A DNA stretch of 64,000 nucleotides, from assembly GCA_009746045.1 (NCBI GenBank), contig RPFO01000114.1, forward strand, positions 1,135,676-1,199,675, given 5' to 3'. How positions within the stretch are numbered: the first letter of the stretch is position 1; every line of letters starts with the position of its first letter. This DNA is from Mesostigma viride. Its lineage: Eukaryota > Streptophyta > Mesostigmatophyceae > Mesostigmatales > Mesostigmataceae. Shown here piece after piece: positions 1 to 11,445 of this stretch. Made by a program: the position numbers and the translations under genes. Under the pieces are notes generated by a model. The model was not told where the DNA came from. It saw only the letters and a list, made by a program, of their open reading frames with translations, and searched no databases.

Positions 1-188
1 AGTGGCTCTCTGCGTAGTCACAGCATAACTAAATAATAAAGCTAGGCATCATCTGGTGTGTGGCGCCTCATGGGCACACATGTACATGACTAATTAAGGT
101 TCATAAGTCAGCTGGTATAGTGCCTGTAGTAGGCGTGCATGTACAAGGCCACTGTCTAACTATTCTACACTACTACTGCTGTACTCCC

Positions 189-736
189 CTAAGCTGGGGC
201 GTCTGGAATCGCTGGGGCCGCGGTGGTCGCTGGGGTCGCGTGCCAGGGCTTGTGGCCGACGTAGATGGCCGCCCCCTTCCAGTACACCGGCTGGCCCGCC
301 TTGGTCTGCCGGAGCTGGAGGTAGGTCGGCCATAGCTCCCGTCGCCGTTGTTGCTGCGCCGGGGTCAAGTCGTCGTCCACGGTGAAGGGAGTGTTCTCGA
401 GCCGCTTGCGGCGTCTGAGAAACGAAATCTTGTCCGCTGGGCTGAGAAGAAGCGGGGGCGCCCCGGCCTTACCCCGCGCGCGGGGAGGGCGGTGGGCGAC
501 CAGCTTAATCTCACCAAGAAGGCCAATGCGATCAAGGATTTTGCTCTCAAACGCACGTGCCAATGCAATGAAGCTTCTCGGAATTCTCACCTTCCGTCCA
601 TGTCGAAGTTCTTGAGTATGACGTTAAGGCTGCGCTTGGCGAGCTCGGCCTCCTCGCGGAGGTCGAGCTTCTGCTGCTGGAGCTGTGCTGCAACGGCGGA
701 GGTGGTGGAGGTGGTGTGTTGCTTAACCCGTGTTTT
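189..736 (-). pseudogene. LINE ORF1-type protein remnant (copy C)
   Basis: Minus-strand coding remnant of a protein present in three copies in this window (also 3,380-3,693 minus and 23,704-25,077 plus). The C-terminal part (189-590) has an LLL strand, a Lys/Arg-rich stretch, an acidic-to-QQQRRREL helix and a final PVYWKGA strand. This layout resembles the RRM/C-terminal half of L1-type ORF1 nucleic-acid-binding proteins. The preceding helix (AVAAQL, LDLREEAELAKRSLNV) is in another frame at 587-735, so a frameshift near 590 breaks the gene. Homology to the intact copy stops at about 736. Bases 1-188 look like its 3' untranslated region. No RT is attached. The family assignment is by pattern only. 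Confidence 0.6.
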
Positions 737-791
737 TTTACAACGCGATACATCGCGTTGTAGGGTTAGAACGCGATGTATCGCGTTGTAA
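737..791. repeat. Pair of mutually inverted palindromes
   Basis: Two near-palindromes of about 20 bp lie side by side and are reverse complements of each other, with core AACGCGATACATCGCGTT and then AACGCGATGTATCGCGTT. They sit exactly where homology of the LINE remnant ends. They could be a small foldback insertion or a rearrangement junction. Confidence 0.7.
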
Positions 792-2700
792 TCTGACACG
801 TGGCAAACCTATTAAACATGCGATTTTTGGTCTGAAACTTTCAACATAGGTCAGAAACATCTCATAGAATTCAAGAAAAAATCCTGGTATTTTTGGTATT
901 TTTTTTGTGACAGCTGCAAACAAATATGTACCACTGAAATCAGGCGTTTTCGCGGGACGAAGGTGAAGACGACGGCGATGGCGGCAGGTAGATCTCGCCA
1001 GTTTTCGCGCGAATTTCAGTGGCTGTTGGGTGGCACGACCATGATGATGCGTTCAAAGGTCGATAATTAGGTTTCTACGAGTTTGTTGAGGTACTGGGGC
1101 AAAGGAAACGTAGTTTTTTCCAGTTTCTCACCCAACTTTCATGCGGAAACCCTGGAAACCAGCATACATATTATTACGTCAAGACTCGGGTCTGCTGCGG
1201 CACCATGCTTGGTATTTCCATGGTGTTTCGACTTCTTAACACATGTTTATTCATTCCGAACGCCCGGACTCTCGGCTAAACCGAGATTTGTGCAGACTTT
1301 TATTGGGTAGCTCCGGGCATGATGGTGCCTGCAAATAGCGTAAGGCGTGACCGTGGCTATTGCTACGGTATGCTGTATTTTCCTGGAAATGGCCTCTGCC
1401 ACCGGCTCAATAGTGCTTGCAGGCGTAAGTATATCGTGTTTCTACCTAGTTTCTGCCAGTTTTCCACTTATTTCTGCCGACCTCTGCCCAGCCTCTCTAA
1501 GACCGCCATCCTACTCGACGTTGCTTGCATGTCAGCCATAGCAGGTTGCAGTTGTGCAGTATTTAGGTGCTGTATACGTCGTCAAGCCGTGCATATATCG
1601 TGAGGATTGGATGTTGATGGTTTATACTGCGTTGATTGTGCAAGAAGATCAGCTAGGTGCCCATAATAATCATGGTGTATAATCATGTGTTGTTAGCATC
1701 TTGCCACCATTTGCTAGCATGCATTCGATCCAGCGTCATCTTTGCCTGCATGTAAGCTCATGGATCACTCAACCTATCCAAGCCTTGCATTACACGTGCC
1801 TCTTTCTTTCAGTATTGCACGCGTTATGGAATGAAAACCCAGCACCTCCGTTCCCACGAGGCATGTGCTCAACACGTTGTGAGAGTGGATGATGATTTGG
1901 CTATGGCTGCCTGATTCAGTCATATTAGGTCATCCAGTCATGATGTTTGATGCATGTTTGAATGTCAGGCGGCTTGCTGGCAAATGCGACAGCGCATGGA
2001 TGCCGGGATTTTTGGAGGTATTTAGGAGCACGGCAGCGGCCATGGTGGTCGTTGTTCGCTCGTTACGCTCCTTCACAACTTGGGGTTGTCGTCAAGGGGT
2101 TTATTAGTGGAACAATCCGGAGCAGCCCCCGAGAGTGGTTGCAATGAGTAATTGTCATGAGATTGGTTGACGAAAGTGATAACTGTTTGGTTTCGTCAAG
2201 ATTATGTGTATATTGTGGGCGAGACTCGGGAAGGAACCCGGTCGTCGTTGGCCAGTGAGCCATAGCTGGGGTAAGCGGGATAGGTAGACAGGATAGGGGG
2301 CGCTAGGACACTGCCAGCCGTAAGCCAAGCGGAGCAGTGTGGCGTCACCCGAGGCCTGCTAGGTTATCAAAAACCGCTTAGCCTTATTCGGACAGTGACG
2401 CACAATTACGACATTATACGACTAGACAACACTTGTATTCTTGTCGATGTCTTTTGAAATTAAATGTGTATATTTTGGTTGCTTTCCAAATATATAAAGC
2501 ATCATGGTTTTATTCTACAGCTGGTTGGCTACGGAATTGCCTGTCATGAGGTTGGCGGCCAAGCATGTCCGTGACCTGCATCACACTGGATTTTAACGAG
2601 AGAACAACCCTTGGCGGGTTCAGTTAGGCCAGCCCGAGCCGGAGGTATACCCAAGGTGCTTGCAGGGTCGAGCACTTGGAAGTCTAGGATAGCTTATCCT
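792..2700. other. Gene-free stretch
   Basis: Only short overlapping ORFs without recognisable motifs. I see no long repeat, LTR or TIR here. Confidence 0.5.
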
Positions 2701-2702
2701 GT

Positions 2703-2815
2703 AAAAAGCTATGAAGAGGATTAGGCTTTTCCTTGAAAAAGCCATAGAGAGGATTATGCTTATCCTTGAAAAAGCACTTAAGAGGTTATTGCTTAGCCTA
2801 TTTGAAAAGCATGTG
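2703..2815. repeat. 33-bp tandem repeat, about three units
   Basis: Three diverged units share a TTGAAAAAGC start, an AGAGGATTA-like centre and a GCTTA(T/G)CC end. The small plus-strand ORF across it is probably a by-product of the repeat. Confidence 0.7.
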
Positions 2816-2925
2816 TGGTCCTGCCGTGGGAATTTTTTTTCCTATGTGATCCTCTTTTTTTTACTTTTTGGCTCTTCCCATTTTCGAGCTAAAAAGTGGG
2901 GGGGAATATAGTGGATCACACACAT

Positions 2926-3693
2926 TAATTAATTAAAATCATAGCTCCGTTGGGAGCATATGTAACACATAGCCCTGAGAAAGGGGCATCTATGGGTTTG
3001 TAATACAATCAGGGCTACAACCTGCAGGTGGAGGATGTACAACTGTCACCTGCTCTGGGTGCACAAGGTGCACCTGCACCGCCATGATGGTTCATGCCTC
3101 CTTAACAAGCACAGGCACCCAGGGGGAGCTTGAGGAGAGGGCCTAGAAGGCCTGCATGGCATATGGGGTGGAGGGTATGTGGCTAGGCTATAGTTGGTGT
3201 ACACATGGCATCTCAGCAGAGAGTAACTCCCTGCATAGGCATCGCATGGCTAAATTCTTAATGCATCATCCATGGGAGGTCCCATTGTAGGCTGGGCGCG
3301 GCTAAATACTGAAAGCATCATCCATGGGGGCCATTATGGGCGCACATGCGCGTGGGCCACTTGCAAAGGCTAAGCCTATCTAATCTGCACTACTGGTATA
3401 TTCCCTATAGTCTGGGGTGGCAGGAGGGGCCTGCCAGGGCTTGTGGTCAACGTGGATGACCGCCCCCCTCCAGTATACCGGCTTCCCCCCTGCACGCTGC
3501 CGGAGCTGAAGGTAGGTCGGCCATAGCTCGCGTCGCCGCTGTTGCTGGGCCAAGGTCAAGTCGTCGCCCAGCGTGAAGCGAGTCTCCGAGAGCTTCTTGC
3601 GGCATTTAAGGAACGCCAGCTTGTCCGCCATGTACTTAAAGGTGAGGAGCACGGGTGCCGGGCCAGCCTTCCCCCGCGCGCGGGGGAGGCGGG
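2926..3693 (-). mobile_element. 3' end of the ORF1-type LINE (copy A)
   Basis: The sequence is the inverse of 24,775-25,512. It contains the end of the ORF1-type frame, the 3' untranslated region and a terminal TTAATTAATTAA-type tail at 2,926-2,937. Shared blocks include the segment around GGGAGTTACTCCCTGC and the CATGCAGGCCTTCTAGG segment. Homology ends abruptly at 3,693, as expected of 5' truncation. I could not identify a clear target duplication. Confidence 0.7.
3380..3693 (-). pseudogene. LINE ORF1-type protein, C-terminal fragment (copy A)
   Basis: About 100 codons matching the last third of the 23,704-25,077 protein. It includes the FLKCRKKL helix, DDLTLAQQQRRREL and the KPVYWRGA strand. 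The N-terminal two thirds are missing because the element copy starts at 3,693. No start codon belongs to it. Confidence 0.6.
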
Positions 3694-4185
3694 ATCACAC
3701 ACATGAGTACTCTATTGCTATGGATATGCCTTCCAAGTGATAGGCTAGGATATAATGGCACGCAAACGCGACAGCTGTCACGTCCGTGCACTCAAGAAGT
3801 TACGCGGTTGCCGTAATCGGAATCGTTACCGACGTTTGGTTGGTTCCGATTCAATAGGCCGCAGTCTTTGTTCCTTGGGCCGGTGTGGAGCGCCGCGCCG
3901 GAAAGGCCTGAATTTCTAGAGTGACAGTCTTAGGTGACCTGAGTTAGGTTCAGGCGCAAGACTTTGGGGCGCAAAGCCTTGGTGGCTTGCGCAATATTCC
4001 GGTGCGTGACATTTGGCAGTTACGAATATTGTCCAGACGGAATGATGTTCAGTCCATCGGACAAACCCTAAGCACAACTGGAATTATACTCCACCACTAG
4101 TACAATTTGACTTTTTTTCAACTTTGTTATTTTGTACCTCCCTTAGGTCCAAAGCTAGGAGGTAAGTGTCTCATCATGTTTTGAC
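3694..4185. other. Gene-free stretch
   Basis: No coding, RNA or repeat signal that I can support between the LINE copy and the minisatellite. Confidence 0.4.
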
Positions 4186-4604
4186 ACCGTGCCACCGTGC
4201 CACCGTGCCACCGTGCCACCGTGCCACCATAAAACTACCATTTTATGATTTTGTATGGTGTCACGAGGTAACCTAACGTCCAATACTAATGTTATAATGT
4301 CCACAAGCACTGCCTAACGTGGGGTGCCACTGTGCCACCGTGCCACCGTGCCACCGTGCCACCGTGCCACCGTGCCACCGTGCCACCGTGCCACCATAAA
4401 ACTACCATTTTATGATTTTGTATGGTGTCACGAGGTAACATAACGTCCAATACTAATGTTATATTGCCCACAAGCACTGCCTAACGTGGGATGCCACTGT
4501 GCCACCGTGCCACCGTGCCACCGTGCCACCGTGCCACCGTGCCACCGTGCCACCGTGCCACCGTGCCACCGTGCCACCGTGCCACCGTGCCACCGTGCCA
4601 CCGT
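4186..4604. repeat. GTGCCACC minisatellite in a higher-order repeat
   Basis: Three arrays of the 8-bp unit GTGCCACC grow from about 5 to about 8 to about 13 units (4,186-4,228, 4,326-4,394, 4,495-4,604). They are separated by a repeated spacer of about 100 bp. The spacer and array repeat together at about 170 bp. ORFs reading the array as His-Arg-Ala-Thr-Val or Ala-Arg-Trp-His runs are artefacts. Confidence 0.95.
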
Positions 4605-4679
4605 GACATGTCTTGACACACACATCAATCCGAAAACCCATTTTCTTCCCCTGGAAATTATTTGGAGAATGAATAATGG

Positions 4680-5400
4680 TCAGTTTGACCTCAAATTTGG
4701 CACCAAGGTTCCTTATCAGATATCTTATGATGCCATGTGGTCAAAAAAATTTTGGGGAGTCGGCAGCATGGTAACATGGTGACATTTGCTAGCAAAAAAT
4801 ACCGTATTTTGCAGCACTTTCTGGCATGTATGCATATATAAAGACATCAAATGAACTCAGTTGGGCCTGGGACTTTGCACATGTTCTAAACACCGATCCC
4901 ATGCAGCATGCCCACAAAGTTTCAGGCTGGTTGGATGACAAATAGGTGACAAATGCTAGCATAAATACCCCCAAAATGCAGTTTTTCATGGTTTTTCAAA
5001 GGTTTTATCACACATATGCATACATAATGACTCCAAATGAGCTCAGTTGGAGCTGGAACTTTGCACATGTTCTAAACACCGATCCCATGCAGCATGCCCA
5101 CAAAGTTTCAGGCTGGTTGGATGACAAAATGGTGACTGATGCTAGCGACCCCCCCCCCCAAAATGCAGTTTTTCTTGGTTTTCCAAGGGTTCCAACACAT
5201 GGGTGCCTATATCAATGATCTCAGTTAAGCCTAGAACTTTGCACAGCTCATAAAAACATCTATGTTAACTGCCCACAAGAAATTCAGACTGTTTGCATGA
5301 CAAATAGGTGACAGATGTAGCAAACATAGCACAAAAAATGCAGTTCCTAGTAATTGTTTTTCAAGGGTTTCATCCCATAGTTGAATGTCAACCATTCCAG
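4680..5400. repeat. ~180-bp tandem repeat, four diverged units
   Basis: The landmark CTCAGTT followed by ACTTTGCACA recurs at about 4,856, 5,042 and 5,219, a spacing of 177-186 bp. Each unit also carries a GACAAA(A/T)(T)GGTGAC segment and an AAAATGCAGTTTTTC segment. The first unit is the most diverged. ORFs here follow the repeat and are not genes. Confidence 0.85.
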
Positions 5401-7498
5401 TTTGGGATATATAGATAGTCAGGTTCCCAACAACACATCTAGATGATATATTATGTGATATTGCAGGAAGGCAGACTTAGGGGCACACGCCCATGATACA
5501 ACGTCAGCATGTTGTAACAACTAAAAATGATCATCCACATCATCCATAGTCCACTACGAAAGATCTTTAGACTTTTACCTGCGTTGCTTTCTTGGGTCAT
5601 AGAACTTCAAGTATCCAGGCAACGTTGAGGTGAAGATTCCACAGCGACGTGATTAAAGGAACCACAACCCCTTGTAGACACAACGACAAGCGTGTGCCCT
5701 AGACGCCTTCTGTGGAACTGCAAGTAGTCTAGTACCAATGTCCAAAAACCAAATGTCCTCATTTGAGGACATAGTCCTCGTTTGAGACGGGGGGGGTCAG
5801 GGGCGCGGTTTTGGCGCCAAATTTGGTCCTAGGGTCACTTGGTGGGTTTTGGCGCGAAACTGGGATAGGTACTGAGCGCGCCAAGCCCCTGGGGTCGACA
5901 GGGGTCGACCGTACCTGGAAAATATGAGGCGACGAAAAGTACCTACAATAGCAAGAACATCGCAATGCAATCGAGTGTTTTGTCGAGTGGCGGCTATGGG
6001 GTCGTGCCAGTTCCGAGGCTTGCCTGAATGTTATAGGGCATTATTTTGCCCCGGACAAAGACAGCATTTTAGATCGTCATCTAGTGATTTCGAAGATGCT
6101 ATTCTTCACGTGCAGGTGCTTTGTATATGTCGAAAATTTTGTTCATGAACGGATTTTGGCATTGTTGAAGAAAATCTGAGAGCTACGTAGATCGCATGAT
6201 AGGTCAGTTCGCAGTTCGGTTTTACAATTTCTTTTTCCGCCCAGGCGCTGCGGATATCGCGAGTATGGGTTATGGTACGCTTCTGGGCTTATGGGCGACA
6301 TGGGGAGAAGAGGGACCTGGGCAGTTGCATGCGTCAAAGAGTCTCTATTTTTTCGTCGTGATGTCGCAGTCGCGCCTGGCGAAAACCAGGGCGAGCGCGA
6401 GCCATATTTTTCTTTTGCCGCAAGGCTTGGTGCTTCCCACGCGTCACCGTCCTTTAATATATATTTCTTGAGCTGGCCCGCGCAGCTGGCGGCCTGGGCG
6501 CACGTAAAGAACAAGGATCCGACTGTCATTCTCAACCGCATCCTTCTAAGTAAGCGTGTTAAGCGGATTGTAACCTATAACTCCCGCAGACGTGATAATT
6601 CCGGTTGCTTTCAATGCCCAACTTCGTGGTTTTGATTACGTTTATGTCCATTGTCCGGGGGATAACGGAGGTTTGCTGGGCGGTACTTTCTTTTCCCGTT
6701 GCGTCACTGAAAAGGTAAACGGCCTTGCGTTATCAAAACAGCAGCAAGTAGAAGTCGCTGTGCTTAATTGCGATGTGGTAGTTTGATTCAACACATATAC
6801 TGCCTTGTTGCTGAGAAGTTTTTCAAGGCTTGCTGGTATGTTGCCCATATGTTTCTAATGCTTCAACTCATGTCCAAGTGATCAAGACTGGCTTGGAAAC
6901 TTGAGCTTGTCATGTTTACATTGTGCTTGTGCTACAACTTGTGCCTCTTTGCAGTATATGTTTCATATATAACGTAAGGGTTCAACATGATGGTTTAGCA
7001 CCGTGGTGGCAGCCGAGCCTCTACTAACGATCATGGACCTAACCTTGGCAAGTATTTGCATCATATTTCACTCTTTGGACTGAGCTAGCTTTACACCTGC
7101 TGTTTGGCCTGCACCATGGTCCCTGGCTGCCAGTTCATTTTGTGCCCCCCCCCTGGCAGGCTGCAGGGTCTAGGAATGCGAGGGTGTAACATAGACATGT
7201 TGTGGGCACCCTGGGTGCATTTTCAGGACCAGCCATGACCTGGCCATGCCTTCTTTCTTGGCATATTGTTGACTTGAGTGCTATTTGGTCACTCGCGTAG
7301 CGACCCCCCTGCATTCATAAATCGTAAACAATTATACAATGAGCATATTTCATGGATGTTAAGCATTGCAACTCTTAATAATTGAACATATCATAAATGA
7401 ACATGGTTCCATACCGTACCCATGGATGTGTTGACATGTGTTAGTTATTACAAATGGTATCCATGCTAGAAAATGTCCTCATTTGAGGACATTTTCTT
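5401..7498. other. Gene-free stretch bounded by two identical palindromes
   Basis: Small ORFs only, none recognised. The 20-base hairpin ATGTCCTCATTTGAGGACAT (9-bp arms, TT loop) occurs at 5,753-5,772 and 7,473-7,492. It might mark the ends of a 1.7-kb element, but no target duplication was seen. Confidence 0.35.
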
Positions 7499-8009
7499 GG
7501 TGATTAGACGCCAAGGAGCTTTATGAATGGACAACAAAGACAAGCTTTATTATACCATGATGGATCAAAACCAACGTAGTGACAATGGCGACCCCACGTC
7601 CATGATATCGACGTGATTGTCGAACTAGCCTCAACCTTAGCCTGAAGGGAACCAATCTCAGAATCATGGAATTCTCAACAAGATCTTCGTATCCATCCTA
7701 GTCACACAAAACAGAACAACACCACAATCAGCCTACCAGAATCTATTCGTGAGATCTCAGATCTGTAGTAAGCACTAAAGTCCCAAAGGATCATTTAAGA
7801 CTTGGTAGTACCGATCAACAAACCATAGCCCCACGTGGATCAGGCCACGACCAATGAGGGCTCCTGACAGTCGGTTGACAAAGTCTAAGTTCCAAGTACC
7901 TCCGCCTTAGAAATCTCATAATTCTCAATACTGATCCATAAGTCCTCAAATAAACGCCAAACGTTCACAAATCAAGGGATGTAACAACAAATCATTTTTG
8001 CTTGTTACA
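7499..8009 (-). mobile_element. Candidate 3' LTR of a minus-strand LTR retroelement
   Basis: On the minus strand a purine tract (GAGGGGGAGAT, about 8,011-8,022) is followed by TGTAACA, an LTR-like start. An AATAAA polyadenylation-type signal lies near 7,550 and a CACCA-like end near 7,499. The upstream minus-strand ORF (9,058-9,423 plus 18,682-19,291) could be the last ORF of the same element. No partner LTR is visible, so this is a structural guess. Confidence 0.4.
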
Positions 8010-8082
8010 TATCTCCCCCTCAAGATTGGAACCACTAGTTCCACAAACCACTACTGATCCCTTGAGGAGAAGTAACATTTAA

Positions 8083-8735
8083 GGGGACTCGTCACCAAAA
8101 CACCAAAAAATCAATAAAAATTCAAAACTCGCATTAAACCTATGCAAACAGTGCCCAAAAGTGATTGGGGACCCAAAGTAGCATTTATGACGATTTGTCG
8201 TGCACTTACTAGGGGTACTACCCCTGGCATGTGGCTAAAAATAGCACAAGACGCTAAACCGTTCTTGCCGCCCAACGGTCAATAGGAGCATCTGTTTGAC
8301 CTGCCCATACATTCCAAACGAGTTCCCCCTCTCCTCGACCGTTTGAGCTACTAACATGGGTCGGCGGGGCAGGTTTGTGAGAGTTATTAATTTTCCCGCC
8401 AAAATACGGTCTTTTTTCGCGGGAAAATTAATAACTCTCACAAACCTGACCCGCTGAACCATGTTAGTAACTCAAACGGTCGAGGAGAGGGGGAACTTGT
8501 TTGGAATGTATGGGCAGGTCAATCAGATGCTCCTATTGACCGTGGCGTGGCAAAAACGGTTTAGCGTCTTGTGCTATTTTTAGCCAAATGCCGGGGGTAA
8601 TACCCCAAGTAAGTGCACGACAAATCGTCATAAATGCTACTTTGGGTCCCCAAACCCATTTGGGCATTGTTCGCATAGGTTTAATGTGAGTTTTGAATTT
8701 TTATTGATTTTTTGGTGTTTTGGTGACGAGTCCCC
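8083..8735. mobile_element. 653-bp foldback MITE with TTAA target duplication (V)
   Basis: Almost the whole element is one inverted repeat, with arms of about 320 bp centred near 8,409. It starts GGGGACTCGTCACC, ends with the complement, and is flanked by TTAA at 8,079-8,082 and 8,736-8,739. There is no coding sequence. Subterminal blocks (a CTATTTTTAGC segment, a GGGGGTA-ATACCCC segment and a GGTCCCCAA segment) resemble the right end of element W (43,759-46,034), suggesting a shared family. TTAA duplication fits piggyBac-like or Kolobok-like transposases. It lies next to the purine tract of the candidate LTR. Confidence 0.85.
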
Positions 8736-9057
8736 TTAACAGAAATCCACCATCCCTTGGGAAAAGCAGATGGATTTTTACATCCCTGTAACCAGGAACT
8801 CCTATCTCATAAACATCTAGTCTCAAGTCCTCAGAAGAGAATAATCACATCTTAGTCTACTTCTTAAAACCATCCAACACAGCAACACTGGAAGTCAAAT
8901 CTTCAGCATTCTGGAACTGGAGCTCTGGACTGGAACATCAAAATTGGACTGGAGTCTCCCCCCATCATCCATCCTGGAATCCCCCCCTCACACCACAGTC
9001 CAACTCCTCCTTGCTTCCACCTTATTCCCTCCCCAACCTTCTTCCAAGCCCATCTTC

Positions 9058-9423
9058 TCACAGGCTGTACCATCCCCCATTCTGGCCATCCCTGCCCTTG
9101 GGCCCAAAGACTGGGAACTGCTCCACCATGTGAGCTAGCTCAGACCAGTTCTTGCTGACCTGCACCACCATGCAAGTCTCAGCAGCTCCCTTCACCATCT
9201 GGGCAGCATAACGGCTGCAGGACCCTGGGTAAGAAAGAGTGACCACAGACTGACACTCAGGGTCCAAGACCCACTGAGAGGACGTCTTGTTCCTGCTCAC
9301 CCACGACCTATACGCCCACCAGAACTGCAGAAAGGCCTTGACCACAGGCCACCTAGCACCTATCAGGGGTACCAGAACCCTTAGTGGCGTCAGACGGGTC
9401 TTGAGCTCCACAGTAAACCTGGG
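9058..9423 (-). pseudogene. C-terminal part of an unrecognised ORF split by the copia element
   Basis: Minus-strand frame of about 120 codons ending at a stop at 9,058. It meets the copia element at the 5-bp duplication 9,419-9,423. The same protein continues on the far side at 18,682-19,291, and excising the copia element joins both parts in frame. Visible features are a Trp/Tyr/Phe-rich stretch (around FLQFWWAYRSW) and no metal site. I do not recognise the family. Its position upstream of the purine tract at about 8,015 suggests the last ORF of an LTR element, but a host exon is possible. Confidence 0.5.
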
Positions 9424-9924
9424 AGTTAACGCCGAGCGCATTGGCGTGATCCTGATTCGGCATATCTCTGCGATTCCAGCGGCACCGGAACGAGTTCATT
9501 CCGACAAGTATCAAGAAAGTTATGGCGTTCCGACTTCCCGGTCGCGCGCGAGCGCGAGCCGGCTGTTCTTCTAAGTCGGACGTGAATATTTGCCGACGAC
9601 ATATGGGGTCGACAGTAATTCCTGGGCTGACAGGAATTAGGTGCTGTACCTACGACGGTATTGGATTAATACGTCGTACGCAGGAAATAGGAACCTTAAC
9701 CTGTGGTCTGTTGGTACCGCAGGCTTAGTCCTGGACTTCTAGGTGCAGATGCAATAATCACTGTGGTGACTGTACTCTGTGGTCACTGTGCCTGTATGGC
9801 AGACCTACTGTATAGGATCTGGGCGCTGTACAGGTTGTGAATACTGTACTGGGAGTGTTATTACTGAGCAGGCCTCCTAGGCTGCTCAGGGCTAGCAAAG
9901 CACAGTGCACAAGTATATAAAGAA

Positions 9925-10887
9925 GGAAAGCTGCCGGCTCCTGCCCCTTTTGGCAACGGCAGCGCCTGACCTCCTGGACCCCAGCAGCCCTTTGCCCTTC
10001 GTCACCGCCATCCAGGAGGCCTATGCTGAGATCCAGCAGGCCTGTTCTCCCGTCCGTGCCGCTCAGGCGGTACAGCGCCACCTCCCTCGCGGCACTCCCT
10101 CGGTCGCCTCCGTTCAATCTCCCGCCGCATTCCCTGCTCGCGTCATCGATAAACACCAGAAAACCTACGCGGGTATTCTGCACACGGCTGATTGGATTGC
10201 TCTTTTCGCGGACCTCAACGCCCAGGGACGTGCGTGGCTGTTCTCGCTTTCCTTGCGGAGTGTGGGCTCGGCGTACCTTCGTGCTCTTCCCATGGCCCCC
10301 CCATTCGCCTTGGCTCCCAGCCACTACTCGGTGGCGCTCCGGCACCAGCTATTTGCCCCGCAGCCTCTTGTTCCGGCCGGGCGGCCTTGTGGTAGCTGTG
10401 GGCAGCCGCTGGATCCCACGGGGACTCACTACCTTGCCTGCATGGGGGGCCAACAGAATCAGAATTGGTATTTGTATTTGCACACTGTCCTCCTGACGGT
10501 GGTGCTTGCCATGATTCGGTCGGTTTTCCCCCACGCGAACATCCGGTCCGAGGATGCGGATGGCGCTGCCTTCTATTCCCCCAACCACCGGCCTGACATC
10601 GTGGTGCTGGACTTTGAGGGGGTGGCCGGCATCTGCTTATTGACGTTTCGGTGGCGCGGCCCTTGGCTCTTAGCCACGTGGCTGGGGCCTCCCTCACGGC
10701 AGGTTACACGGCGGACCGGGCGGAGCGGGCCAAGCTCCTGGCCTACGGCGACGTCGGGCACCATCGTGTGGTGCCCTTTGTCCTGGAGGAGTTTGGGGCC
10801 ATGGGGCCCCTGACCTCCGCCTTCTTCAAGGAGTGTTGCCGGCTCCGGGAGGACCGGCTGGACCTGGAGGGCCAGCGGGCCCCATGA
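9925..10887 (+). pseudogene. LINE polyprotein C-terminus: CCHC finger and PD-(D/E)XK-like domain
   Basis: The frame starts inside the protein because the element is 5' truncated. A Cys-x2-Cys-x7-His-x4-Cys finger (CGSCG ... HYLAC) lies at about 10,390-10,445. It is followed by RPDIVV at about 10,590 and, after a frameshift near 10,630, by LLIDVSVA. The RPD...DV(S/T)V pattern followed by AERAKLLAY is typical of the restriction-enzyme-like domain found C-terminal in some LINE pol proteins. The RT itself is absent. The frame ends at TGA 10,885-10,887. Confidence 0.7.
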
Positions 10888-11140
10888 TCGGCGCGGACCT
10901 GGACGTCATATTGGCGTCAGCGCTTGTCGGTGGCGCTGACTCGGGCCATGGCTGACATCATGCTCCGCCGTACGCGGGCTGATTTTGCGGTGCAGCAGGG
11001 CTATTAGGTTCCTCCCGTTAGGCGTTTCCATTGGTCTTATCGTAGTATAGAGCTTTGACATGGCTCTGTATATAGGTTTATAGCTGGGCGTTTGCTTTGG
11101 TTTGAGTGATTTCACTCTGCTGTAAGTTATTATATTTTTA
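9925..11140 (+). mobile_element. 5'-truncated LINE inserted in the left LTR
   Basis: Flanked by the perfect 14-bp direct repeat AAGTATATAAAGAA (9,911-9,924 and 11,141-11,154), which is single in the right LTR apart from one mismatch. A long target duplication, 5' truncation and an AT-rich 3' end are hallmarks of target-primed reverse transcription. The insertion duplicated the LTR's TATA-like box. Confidence 0.9.
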
Positions 11141-11445
11141 AAGTATATAAAGAATAGGCCAGTGCCAATTGGGCATCTCTTGCGAGCCCGCCTCATGTGT
11201 GTTGCCTTGACTTGGCAAACGCGTGTACAAGCCTCAAGTGTGTGAGCGCTGTAACATTATCCAATTTTAACAAAGCTCCGTTTCCAACCATATTCACACA
11301 TTGCTGCATTGCAACCATATCCTTCACATTGCGTTTGCTAAGAACGTTAACTCAAATTACAAACAGTCTCAGCGGAACGGCCAGGAGGGTCGTTGCTGGT
11401 TGCGGTGTGCAGCGTTGACGACGCGAGGAGCTCGTCCGGTGGTGA

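Larger units (their letters stand above)
9424..11352 (+). repeat. Left LTR of the copia-like element (with LINE inside)
   Basis: Matches 17,987-18,681 apart from the 1.2-kb LINE and its 14-bp duplication. The LTR contains an AAGTATATAAA TATA-like box, which is where the LINE inserted. Termini are AG...CT rather than TG...CA. Confidence 0.92.

Noticed and set aside
4292-4782. ORFs with ARWHGGTV-type repeats
   Set aside because: Direct read-out of the GTGCCACC array in several frames; no coding evidence.
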